Of a stretch of DNA of 15,398 bases, positions 1-6,527 are shown one piece after another. The stretch lies in the NCBI GenBank assembly GCA_035455185.1, contig DATIFQ010000495.1:1-15398 (forward strand), in the 5' to 3' direction. Under the pieces are notes generated by a model, which was not told where the DNA came from, ran no database searches, and was given only the letters and a program-made list of their open reading frames with translations. The stretch's first letter is position 1. Every line of letters starts with the position of its first letter. Source of the stretch: JAEHDI01 sp035455185 (GTDB lineage: Bacteria > Acidobacteriota > Terriglobia > Bryobacterales > Bryobacteraceae). The position numbers were made by a program, and so were the translations under genes.

Positions 1-1
1 C

Positions 2-1030
2 ATCGGCGTATTTGACCGAAGTGCTCCGCTCCCAACTGGAGGACACATCGAGCAGGCGGACGGTACGGGCTGGATGGGGATGTACTGTCTGAATCTCCTC
101 GCGATCGCGATGGAGCTGGCTCGCGAGGAATCGTGTTACGAGGACGTGGCCAGCAAGTTCTGGGAGCATTTCCTCTATATCGCCAACGCGATCAACCATC
201 TCGGAGAAGACGGCGCCGGCATGTGGGACGACCAGGACGGCTTCTTTTACGATGTGCTGCACATGCCCGACGGCCGTCACTCGCCTCTGAGGGTCCGCTC
301 GATGGTCGGGCTGATTCCACTGTTCGCCGTAGAAACGCTTGAACCGGAGATCACCGGCAAGCTGAAAGGCTTCACGCGGCGCTTGGAGTGGTTCATCGAA
401 AACCGCAAAGATCTGACGCGCAATGTCGCGTGCATGCGGTCGCCCGGAGAGGGTGAGCGGAGGCTGCTATCGATCGTCGACCGCGATCAGCTTCGGCGCG
501 TGCTGAGAGTCATGCTCGACGAGCGGGAGTTCCTGTCTCCGTTCGGCATTCGTGCGTTGTCCAGAATCCACCGCGACGATCCGTACGTATTCGCTGTCAA
601 CGGCGCGGAGTACCGCGTGCAGTACGAGCCCGGGGAGTCCACCACCGGCCTGTTCGGTGGGAACTCAAACTGGCGGGGACCGATCTGGTTTCCGGTCAAC
701 TATCTGATTATCGAGTCCCTCCAGAAGTTCCATCACTATCTGGGCGATGACTTCAAGGTCGAGTGCCCCACGGGGTCGGGACAGTTGATGACGCTCTGGG
801 AGGTGGCGGCGGAGATCTCTCGCCGCCTCACACGCACGTTCCTGCGCGGTCCGGAGGGACGGCGGCCCGTCCACGGCTCGAATGAAGTCTTCCACAACGA
901 TCCGCACTGGCGCGACCTCGTGCTTTTCCATGAATACTTCCATGGGGACGACGGATCCGGAGTTGGCGCCAGCCATCAGACGGGGTGGACCGGCCTCGTG
1001 GGCAAACTCATCCAGCAGAGCGGAGAGTGA
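2..1030 (+). CDS. GH63-type glucosidase, C-terminal part (5' end outside window)
   Basis: The frame is open from base 2, so the gene begins upstream and the ATG at 74 is internal. About 342 C-terminal residues are present, against roughly 800-900 for bacterial GH63-like glucosidases. The (alpha/alpha)6-barrel signature is recognisable: an ADGTGWMGMYCLNLL segment near the start, GGNSNWRGPIWFPVNYLI at about 655-710, and FHEYFHGDDG near the end. The Glu in that last motif (codon 932-934) sits where GH63 enzymes carry the general base; this assignment is by analogy. The family hydrolyses alpha-glucosidic bonds in oligosaccharides or glucosylglycerate-type compounds, and substrate cannot be read from this fragment. 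A final SHQTGWTGLV segment followed by a short helix and TGA indicates an intact C-terminus. The export signal, if any, lies outside the window. Confidence 0.85.
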   Translation: MGVFDRSAPLPTGGHIEQADGTGWMGMYCLNLLAIAMELAREESCYEDVASKFWEHFLYIANAINHLGEDGAGMWDDQDGFFYDVLHMPDGRHSPLRVRSMVGLIPLFAVETLEPEITGKLKGFTRRLEWFIENRKDLTRNVACMRSPGEGERRLLSIVDRDQLRRVLRVMLDEREFLSPFGIRALSRIHRDDPYVFAVNGAEYRVQYEPGESTTGLFGGNSNWRGPIWFPVNYLIIESLQKFHHYLGDDFKVECPTGSGQLMTLWEVAAEISRRLTRTFLRGPEGRRPVHGSNEVFHNDPHWRDLVLFHEYFHGDDGSGVGASHQTGWTGLVGKLIQQSGE

Positions 1031-1140
1031 GGGCGCCGTTGAGGGGCAAGATCCGACTTCTCTCTCTGCTCTGTGTGCGTGAAATGCCCTCCTCTTGCAG
1101 CACGGAATAATGCAGCAGTGGATCCGGATTCATAGGCGTG

Positions 1141-2838
1141 ATGCAAAACGTCTTCAGAATCGTGGCTGGCTGTTTCTTGGCCTTCGCATGCCAGGCGCAA
1201 ACGCTTTCCTTCTCGCTTCTCGGAGCGCAAGACCCACAACCTTCCGCGCGCTTCGATGGCACCATCGCTTATGATCCGGCCGGCCGCCAGATCTTCCTCT
1301 TCGGCGGCCAAGACATTGCGCCGAAAAACGACCTCTGGGTGTACTCGCTCGCGCGGAGGCGGTGGACCGAGGTTCAGGTTTCGAGTGCGCGACCGCCTGC
1401 TCGATTCGGCCATACCCTTATCTTTGATCCAATTCGACGGCGACTCGTCGCTTTTGGCGGACAAGCGGGCGGTTTCTTCAGCGACGTCTGGGCCTTCGAC
1501 ATCGTGCGAGGCTTGTGGGAGCAGTTGAGCGCGAATGAGACGGGGCCCAGCCGCCGCTATGGTCACTCGGCCATCTACGATGCAGCTCGCGACCGTATGG
1601 TCATCTCGCATGGGTTCACCGACGCCGGCCGCTTCGACGACACTTGGGCCTTCGAGTTCACCAGTGGCTCTTGGCGCAACATCAGCCCTTCCGGTACCCG
1701 CCCGCTCCGCCGCTGCCTTCATCATGCGGTGTACGACTCCGCAAACAACCAGATGCTGCTCTACGGAGGCTGTTCCAGCCCGGTCGGACCATGTCCGTTG
1801 GGAGATCTTTGGTCTTTCGATCTCACCGCCGGGCGTTGGACCGAACGCACTCCACAATCGAGTCCTCCCGCACGAGAGCACTATGGCATGGCGTTCGACG
1901 CCGTCCGTGGCCTCCTGGTGGTGTTTGGCGGCAACGGAAATGGGCTGCTCAACGACACGTGGCGCTACGATCCCCGCTCCGGCACATGGCAGCAGCCTCC
2001 GGTGGAAGGACCCGTGCCGAGTCCGCGGCGACGGCACGAGACGGCGTATGCCACCGACCGGGGCACGATCTTCTTTTTCGGCGGCGTAACCGCCTCCGGG
2101 TTGACGAACGAGCTCTGGATGGTTGGCCCGGGATTCGCACATGACCGGCCCGAAGTTCCCCAGAACGGGGTAGTCGACGCTTTCGACGGCGAGGGAGGTG
2201 GCGTAGCTCCGGGTGAGATCGTGTCTATCTTCGGGAGCGGGTTGGGCCCAGTGACCGGTGTCGCTCTAGAGTTTGACCCTCAAACCGGCCAACTTCCGAC
2301 GTCCGGGCCGGGCGTGTCCGTAACCTGGAACGGCATGCCTGCTCCGTTGTATTTCGTCAGATCCGATCAGCTCAACGTGCAGGTCCCCTACGAACTCGCA
2401 GCAGCCACCGAAGCGAGCCTGGTGGTCACGGTCAACGGTCAGTCGAGTGATCCGATTACTCTCCCGGTTGTCCCGACGCGGCCTGGACTCTTCCCAGGCA
2501 TTTGGAACCAGGACGGCAGCGTGAACTCAACGGACAACCCGGCTCCGGCTGGCAGCATCGTCGTGCTCTACGCGACAGGTCAAGGCGTCACCGATCCGCC
2601 AAGCCGGACAGGGGCCTATCCGGTCGGACTCTACCCTGCGCCGTCCGCAGCTATGTCATTAAGCATTGGTGGGACTGATGCGGAGATCCTTTTTCGTGGC
2701 CAGGCGCCGGGCACTGCCGGTGTGATGCAGATCAACGCCAGAGTACCGGAAGGGTTGACAGCCGCGTCGCCGGCTGCTGTGGTTCTGACGGTGGGCGCGG
2801 CAAGCAGCCGCCCCGGCGTCCTACTCAGCGTTCGGTGA
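1141..2838 (+). CDS. Secreted Kelch-repeat protein with TIGR03437-like C-terminal domain
   Basis: A GTG at 1138 directly precedes the ATG at 1141. An in-frame stop at 1108-1110 rules out a longer form, and no strong ribosome binding site is seen, so the two starts cannot be separated. Residues 1-20 (MQNVFRIVAGCFLAFACQAQ) form a signal peptide; FAC is not a proper lipobox. Residues ~35-330 contain about six Kelch blades of the form FGG...DLW.YD...W, for example LFGGQDIAPKNDLWVY and VVFGGNGNGLLNDTWRYD, predicting a beta-propeller. Residues ~343-565 match the Solibacter-type domain TIGR03437: GGGVAPGEIVSIFGSGLGP, then LNVQVPYEL, then VLYATGQG. Function is unknown; Kelch propellers usually bind protein or glycan partners. 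The gene is followed by a 95-bp gap with two inverted repeats. The C-terminal domain is the best taxonomic marker in the window. Confidence 0.88.
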   Translation: MQNVFRIVAGCFLAFACQAQTLSFSLLGAQDPQPSARFDGTIAYDPAGRQIFLFGGQDIAPKNDLWVYSLARRRWTEVQVSSARPPARFGHTLIFDPIRRRLVAFGGQAGGFFSDVWAFDIVRGLWEQLSANETGPSRRYGHSAIYDAARDRMVISHGFTDAGRFDDTWAFEFTSGSWRNISPSGTRPLRRCLHHAVYDSANNQMLLYGGCSSPVGPCPLGDLWSFDLTAGRWTERTPQSSPPAREHYGMAFDAVRGLLVVFGGNGNGLLNDTWRYDPRSGTWQQPPVEGPVPSPRRRHETAYATDRGTIFFFGGVTASGLTNELWMVGPGFAHDRPEVPQNGVVDAFDGEGGGVAPGEIVSIFGSGLGPVTGVALEFDPQTGQLPTSGPGVSVTWNGMPAPLYFVRSDQLNVQVPYELAAATEASLVVTVNGQSSDPITLPVVPTRPGLFPGIWNQDGSVNSTDNPAPAGSIVVLYATGQGVTDPPSRTGAYPVGLYPAPSAAMSLSIGGTDAEILFRGQAPGTAGVMQINARVPEGLTAASPAAVVLTVGAASSRPGVLLSVR

Positions 2839-2856
2839 AGTGGATCACCCGATGCT

Positions 2857-2871
2857 CGGGAATGATTCCCG
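2857..2871. repeat. Inverted repeat CGGGAAT-G-ATTCCCG between Kelch and GlcG-like genes
   Basis: Two perfect 7-base arms surround a single central base, 18 bp after the Kelch stop codon. The one-base spacer suits a dimeric regulator's operator better than an RNA hairpin. No U-tract follows, so it is not a canonical terminator. The right arm can also pair with CGGGGA at 2878-2883, giving an alternative structure. Confidence 0.4.
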
Positions 2872-2891
2872 CTCTCTCGGGGATTACAGAG

Positions 2892-2911
2892 TGAGCGGGC
2901 AACACCGCTCA
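2892..2911 (+). repeat. Hairpin TGAGCGG-6 nt-CCGCTCA upstream of the GlcG-like gene
   Basis: A 7-bp perfect stem with a 6-base loop (gcaaca) ends 9 bases before the AGGAGG at 2921. If transcribed it would sit in the 5' leader of the 2934 gene. It could be a leader stem or a weak terminator for the Kelch gene, but no T-run follows it. Its role is not established. Confidence 0.4.
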
Positions 2912-2920
2912 GGCACCCGT

Positions 2921-2926
2921 AGGAGG
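2921..2926 (+). promoter_or_regulatory. Consensus Shine-Dalgarno AGGAGG fixing the start at 2934
   Basis: AGGAGG followed by 7 bases and then ATG. This is an ideal ribosome binding site and settles the start of the GlcG-cupin gene. Confidence 0.8.
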
Positions 2927-2933
2927 ATCAGCC

Positions 2934-3806
2934 ATGAAAATCGTAAAGGGTCGACTTGCACTCGCTGTTTTGCTCGGCATCGCATCAGGTGCGCCGGCGC
3001 AGGTTACGGACAAGAAGGCACTGACGCTGGATGGCGCGCGGAAGATCATCGCCGCTGCGGTTGCAGAAGCGAAGCGGGTCGATGCTCCAGGCGCGGTGAT
3101 CGCTGTCGTGGATGACGGCGGTAATCTGATGGCACTGGAGCGGCTTGACAATACCTTCGCCGCCGGCGCCAATATCTCGATCGGCAAGGCGCGGACGGCG
3201 GCGTTGTTCAAGCGCCCAACGAAAGTCTTCGAGGACATCATCGGGAAGGGCCGTACGTCTATGGTCGCCCTCAATGACTTCACGCCGCTGCAGGGCGGCG
3301 TGCCCATCGTTTCGGAAGGACAGGTTCTCGGAGGAGTCGGTGTGAGTGGAGCAGCCAGCGCCCAGCAGGACGAGCAACTCGCCGTGGCAGGCGCGGAGGC
3401 GGCCAAGAGCTTCGCCGGCGCCGCCAATGGCGCTCAATCGTCTGCGGTTAGCTACTTTAACCACGGAACGGTGGAGGCCGCATTTGCCAAGGGCGCGGTG
3501 CTGTTCGACGGAAGCGACAAGTACATGGTCCACGCCAGCCGCCGGGACAAGCCAGGTCAGGCCGAAGTCCATACAAAGGACGCGGATATCATCTACGTAC
3601 TCGACGGAAACGCCACGTTCGTCACAGGCGGCACTGCCGTCGACGCTAAGACGACTGCCGCCGACGAAATCCGCGGCACTGAGATCGCTGGCGGCGACAC
3701 CCGCGAAATCAGCAAGGGTGACGTCATCATTGTCCCGGCCGGCACTCCTCACTGGTTCAAGGAAGTGTCGAATCCGTTCCTCTACTACGTCGTGAAGGCA
3801 CGCTAG
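2934..3806 (+). CDS. Exported GlcG/HbpS-like (DUF336) domain fused to a cupin
   Basis: A Sec signal peptide covers residues 1-23 (ends GAPAQV). Residues ~28-160 form a GlcG/HbpS-type domain: ALTLDGARKIIAAAVAEA, AVIAVVDDGGNLMALERLD, SIGKARTAALF and GGVPIV...VLGGVGVSGA are the family hallmarks. Residues ~180-290 form a single cupin barrel: HTKDADIIYVLDG (H213; acidic residues D216/D218) and GDVIIVPAGTPHWF (H273), consistent with a metal site. The GlcG/HbpS family includes a haem-binding redox sensor (HbpS) and a protein of the glycolate oxidase locus, so the molecular role here is open. The gene is 22 bp upstream of the lactonase-like gene, so joint transcription and an extracytoplasmic role with sugar acids or haem is inferred. 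At 290 residues it is about twice the size of a lone GlcG. Confidence 0.85.
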   Translation: MKIVKGRLALAVLLGIASGAPAQVTDKKALTLDGARKIIAAAVAEAKRVDAPGAVIAVVDDGGNLMALERLDNTFAAGANISIGKARTAALFKRPTKVFEDIIGKGRTSMVALNDFTPLQGGVPIVSEGQVLGGVGVSGAASAQQDEQLAVAGAEAAKSFAGAANGAQSSAVSYFNHGTVEAAFAKGAVLFDGSDKYMVHASRRDKPGQAEVHTKDADIIYVLDGNATFVTGGTAVDAKTTAADEIRGTEIAGGDTREISKGDVIIVPAGTPHWFKEVSNPFLYYVVKAR

Positions 3807-3828
3807 TCGAGCGCACACGAGGCCGCCA

Positions 3829-5463
3829 ATGAAGAAGAACACCGTTCGAGTTGTTTTTGCGTTATTGCCCTTTGTCGTCGTTGCCTCCGCAGCGAAGATC
3901 CGACCCGAGGCGCCCAGCGGCTCACCGAGCGCCACAATCGACCTTGCAGCGGATGAGGGAGTGCGGCTGGTGAACGGCCAGTGGCGCTACAGCGACACTA
4001 AGATCATAGAGGTGGAATTCCGCGGTCCCGGCCCCGATGGACAGCCGACGGGCGCCCCCGTTAAGACTTATGACTACACTCCTCACGCGGGCACTGCGGA
4101 CTTCGACGACTCTCAGTGGGAAACCATCAAAGCAGCAAACCTGAACGTGCGACGCTCGACGGGCCGGATTTGCTTCAACTGGTACCGGATCAACATCACG
4201 GTTCCGGAGCGAATCGGCGGCTTTAATCCCGCCGGCGCAACGGTCGTATTCGAGACCTCACTCGACGATTATGCCGAGGTGTGGGTGGACGGCGAACTGT
4301 CGCGCGCGCTCGGACAGGTGGGCGGGTCGGTAGTTGGTGGCTGGAACGCTCCGAATCGTCTAGTCATTGGACGCGGCGTCACGCCAGGACAAAAGATTCA
4401 GCTTGCTGTCTTCGGCATCAACGGTCCACTTTCCAATCCGCCGACGAACTTTATTTGGATGCGGTATGCCCGGCTGGAATTTTACGAGGCTAGCCCGGAG
4501 CCCGTTGCCATCACTCCCCGCGAAGTGAACGTGGAAGTCGTCCGGCTTGATCCCGCGATGGACACCATCGTCGGGCCGAATCCGAAGATCTTCAAACTCG
4601 CCGAAGGGTTCCGGTTCACCGAGGGTCCTGTCTGGATTAGCGACGGCGGCTACCTGCTCTTTAGCGACCCGAACAGCAACACGATTTACAAGTACACTCC
4701 AGGCAGCGACAACAGCGGTGAGCTTTCTGTCTTCCACCATCCCAGTGGCTACTCCGGCGACGATATCGCGGAGTACCGCCAACCGGGATCGAACGGTTTG
4801 ACACTCGATCCACAGGGCCGCCTGACCATCAATGAGCACGGCAACCGCCGGGTGACTCGATTCGAGAAGGACGGAACTCTGACAGTGCTTGCCGCCAGCT
4901 ACGAAGGCAAGCGCCTCAACAGTCCGAACGACCTCGTGTACCGTTCTGACGGTACCCTTTACTTTACCGATCCGCCCTTTGGCCTGCCGAAGTTCTTCGA
5001 CGATCCCCGAAAGGAACTGCCCTACAGCGGTGTTTTTTCGCTCTATAAGGGGAAGCTTCGACTCGTCAGCACGGACTTCAGCGGGCCGAACGGCATAGCC
5101 TTCTCTCCGGATGAGAAATATCTGTACGTCGCCAATTGGGATGACAAGAAGAAGGTCGTCATGCGATACGAGGCGAATGCCGACGGTACTCTTTCCAACG
5201 GCAGGCTCTTCTTTGACATGACGAACGCCAAGGGCGAAGATGCGCTGGACGGGATAAAAGTGGACAAGCAAGGCAACCTTTACGTGTCCGGTCCCGGTGG
5301 GCTTTGGGTTCTTTCTGCCGAGGGCAAACACCTCGGCACAATCATTCCACCCAAGCACCCGCACAACCTGGCGTGGGGTGACGAGGACGGCAAGACGCTC
5401 TATTTGTGTGCGCGCAGCGGGCTCTATCGCATGCGGCTGAACGTCATTGGCGTGCGGCCCTGA
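3829..5463 (+). CDS. Exported SMP-30/gluconolactonase-like protein with N-terminal jelly-roll domain
   Basis: A signal peptide spans residues 1-22 (FALLPFVVVASAA). Residues ~85-220 look like a galactose-binding-type jelly roll as found before glycosidase domains: FDDSQWETI, WYRINITVP, FETSLDDYAEVWVDGEL, FIWMRYARLEFYE. Residues ~250-540 form an SMP-30/gluconolactonase six-blade propeller: EGPVWI (E265), NEHGNRRVTR, LNSPNDLVYR (N367), GPNGIAFSPDE (N421) and DALDGIKVD (D474). E265, N421 and D474 correspond to the metal ligands of SMP-30/regucalcin-type lactonases, and N367 to a substrate-binding Asn, so activity is expected. The likely reaction is hydrolysis of an aldonolactone to an aldonic acid. 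GAGG lies 6 bases before the ATG. It is the last gene of the left + strand block and ends 44 bp from the convergent ECF gene. Confidence 0.87.
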   Translation: MKKNTVRVVFALLPFVVVASAAKIRPEAPSGSPSATIDLAADEGVRLVNGQWRYSDTKIIEVEFRGPGPDGQPTGAPVKTYDYTPHAGTADFDDSQWETIKAANLNVRRSTGRICFNWYRINITVPERIGGFNPAGATVVFETSLDDYAEVWVDGELSRALGQVGGSVVGGWNAPNRLVIGRGVTPGQKIQLAVFGINGPLSNPPTNFIWMRYARLEFYEASPEPVAITPREVNVEVVRLDPAMDTIVGPNPKIFKLAEGFRFTEGPVWISDGGYLLFSDPNSNTIYKYTPGSDNSGELSVFHHPSGYSGDDIAEYRQPGSNGLTLDPQGRLTINEHGNRRVTRFEKDGTLTVLAASYEGKRLNSPNDLVYRSDGTLYFTDPPFGLPKFFDDPRKELPYSGVFSLYKGKLRLVSTDFSGPNGIAFSPDEKYLYVANWDDKKKVVMRYEANADGTLSNGRLFFDMTNAKGEDALDGIKVDKQGNLYVSGPGGLWVLSAEGKHLGTIIPPKHPHNLAWGDEDGKTLYLCARSGLYRMRLNVIGVRP

Positions 5464-5507
5464 TGGCGGTTTTCACTGAGGGCGAGGAGATTCGGAATGA
5501 GCCACAT

Positions 5508-6077
5508 TCAACTCAAGTGCGCACCGGCAGCCCGAACGCCGCCGCTTCGGACCGAGGCTGCCGGCGCATGGTCGGCGAGTTGCGCGCGAAGCAACTGCCG
5601 GCCCCTGCTTAGGCGGGACATTACTGTCCCGATCGGAATACCTAGGCTCTCCTGAATCTCCTTGTACGAGAACTCATGCACGTCCGCGAGCATGACGACT
5701 TCCGCAAACTGCTGGGGAAGACTCCGGAAGGCCGACAGAATCGCCTGGTCGGTGAGATTGTCGGGCACAGGAGCGGCGTAGGGTGTGGTGTCCTCAAATG
5801 TCTTTGGTTCGCACAAAACGACACGGCTCAGCCATTTTCGGCGCTGATGTGAAATCACATGGAAGAGGATGCCAAAGAGCCAGGCGCGGCAGTTCGTTCC
5901 GGGCGTGAACCGATCGAAGGATTTCCACGCCTGCAAGTACGCTTCCTGCACCGCATCTTCGGCTTCCGCCGCGCTACCCAGGATCGAAGACGCCGTCCGG
6001 AACAGGTCTCTTGTGTGCGGCAAAGCGATGTCTTCGAAACTCGCCAGGCGTTCGGATGTGTCCGCTTGAGTCGTCAT
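5508..6077 (-). CDS. ECF-type RNA polymerase sigma factor (first of two)
   Basis: This 189-residue sigma-70-family protein has only regions 2 and 4. Region 2 covers ~13-85: DLFRTASSILGSAAEAEDAV, the core-binding QEAYLQAWKSFDRF, and CRAWLFGILFHVISHQRRK. Region 4 covers ~108-165: LSAFRSLPQQFAEVVMLADV, then EFSYKEIQESLGIPIGTVMS and RLSRGRQLLRAQL, which form the -35 recognition helix-turn-helix. A 24-residue Ala/Gly-rich tail follows. The ATG is preceded by GAGGGG at a 6-base distance, and that sequence lies in a small CCCC/GGGG hairpin. The gene starts 35 bases after the STAS gene stop, so the two probably share a transcript. No anti-sigma factor is adjacent. It directs core RNA polymerase to unknown promoters. 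Confidence 0.92.
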   Translation of the reverse strand: MTTQADTSERLASFEDIALPHTRDLFRTASSILGSAAEAEDAVQEAYLQAWKSFDRFTPGTNCRAWLFGILFHVISHQRRKWLSRVVLCEPKTFEDTTPYAAPVPDNLTDQAILSAFRSLPQQFAEVVMLADVHEFSYKEIQESLGIPIGTVMSRLSRGRQLLRAQLADHAPAASVRSGGVRAAGAHLS

Positions 6078-6112
6078 ACGGCACCCCTCTCAAGTGGGGA
6101 CTGAAGTGTTCG

Positions 6113-6379
6113 TTAGGACCCAGAGTTCTTCAACTGTTCCACCAGGAAAAGTGGGCAGTTGATCAAGGTGGCCTTTCGGCTTACCAGGTCGCGGAGAGCG
6201 GCCACACCGTCCCGGTCGACAAACGACACATCGCCGAGATCGAGAGTGAGCCGGTAGCCTTTGCCCAGAAAGCGTTCGCAGAAAGTTCTGAGTTCCATCA
6301 CCCAGGGACCGATCACACGCCCCTCTATCAGAAACGTGACGGAATCGCTCCCCATGGCGCCCTCTGAGATCCTCAACAT
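6113..6379 (-). CDS. Small STAS-domain protein with Asp at the usual phospho-Ser position
   Basis: I chose the ATG at 6379 (88 residues, beginning MLRISEGAMG), preceded by GGGA. A TTG at 6403 would add eight residues but overlaps the region of the candidate promoter start site. A third start at 6355 has a GAGG but would trim the first strand. The fold pattern is VTFLIEGRVIGPW, then LTLDLGDVSFVDRDGVAAL, then CPLFLVEQL, as in anti-anti-sigma-like STAS domains. In SpoIIAA the loop is DSSG with a phosphorylated Ser; here it is D55-R56-D57-G58, so partner-switch phosphorylation at that site is not possible. It is co-directional with, and 35 bp upstream of, the ECF gene, which suggests a regulatory partner. 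What it binds is unknown. Confidence 0.75.
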   Translation of the reverse strand: MLRISEGAMGSDSVTFLIEGRVIGPWVMELRTFCERFLGKGYRLTLDLGDVSFVDRDGVAALRDLVSRKATLINCPLFLVEQLKNSGS

Positions 6380-6409
6380 CTTCAGTTCCCGTTCTTGTAG
6401 CAACTCAGC

Positions 6410-6424
6410 GCACGCCGGATGCCA
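6410..6424 (-). promoter_or_regulatory. Candidate sigma-54 (-24/-12) promoter of the STAS-ECF operon
   Basis: The minus strand reads TTGGCATCCGGCGTGCG. The -24 element TGGCAT and the -12 element TGC match the TGGCAC-N5-TTGC consensus, with GG (6423-6422) and GC (6411-6410) separated by exactly 10 bases as sigma-54 requires. The predicted transcript start is near 6398, giving a leader of about 19 nt to the ATG at 6379. The gene immediately upstream encodes a sigma-54 activator, which strengthens the call. The mismatch is G instead of T at the first base of the -12 TTGC. Confidence 0.5.
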
Positions 6425-6479
6425 ATGGTAGACCGGTCAGATTTGAATTAAGTCCTTGCGAATCAGTACGTGTGCGCCG

Positions 6480-6501
6480 TCGTGGCCACGAAATGTCGTG
6501 G
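6480..6501. promoter_or_regulatory. 12-bp perfect palindrome plus third half-site, possible activator-binding site
   Basis: TCGTGGCCACGA (6480-6491) is a perfect palindrome. After AATG, a third TCGTGG occurs at 6496-6501, so the hexamer appears in + / - / + order. The palindrome centre lies about 87 bp upstream of the predicted sigma-54 start site, within the usual range for enhancer-like activator sites. As RNA the second and third copies could form a 6-bp hairpin instead. Confidence 0.35.
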
Positions 6502-6521
6502 GGGGCGGGAAGGCGGCCCCC
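6501..6521 (-). other. GC hairpin just after the stop of the giant regulator gene
   Basis: GGGGGC and GCCCCC can pair around a 9-base loop, beginning 6 bases after the TAG at 6528. There is no U-run, so it is not a standard intrinsic terminator. It may stabilise the 3' end or partly attenuate read-through into the STAS-ECF genes. Confidence 0.25.
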
Positions 6522-6527
6522 TGGACG

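Noticed and set aside
1096..1117. Direct repeat TGCAGCA, 15 bases apart, before the Kelch gene
   Set aside because: Seven bases is short for a GC-rich gap and it matches no known promoter element.
1171..1200. Possible lipoprotein signal (FAC) in the Kelch protein
   Set aside because: The residue three before the Cys is Ala rather than Leu/Val/Ile, and the stretch continues as a normal signal peptidase I site (CQA-Q).
976..2142. 388-residue open frame on the - strand
   Set aside because: It lies antisense to the Kelch repeats, has Arg/Ala-rich low-information sequence with no domain, and the + strand frame has a signal peptide and clear repeats.
2985..3935. 316-residue open frame on the - strand
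   Set aside because: Shadow of the GlcG-cupin gene and the start of the lactonase-like gene; no recognisable motif and it crosses two well-supported genes.
4360..5364. 334-residue open frame on the - strand
   Set aside because: Antisense to the SMP-30-like propeller, whose metal-site residues are intact; typical of GC-rich third-position bias.
5464..5507. Possible bidirectional terminator between convergent genes
   Set aside because: No stem with a T-run is present in the 44-bp gap.
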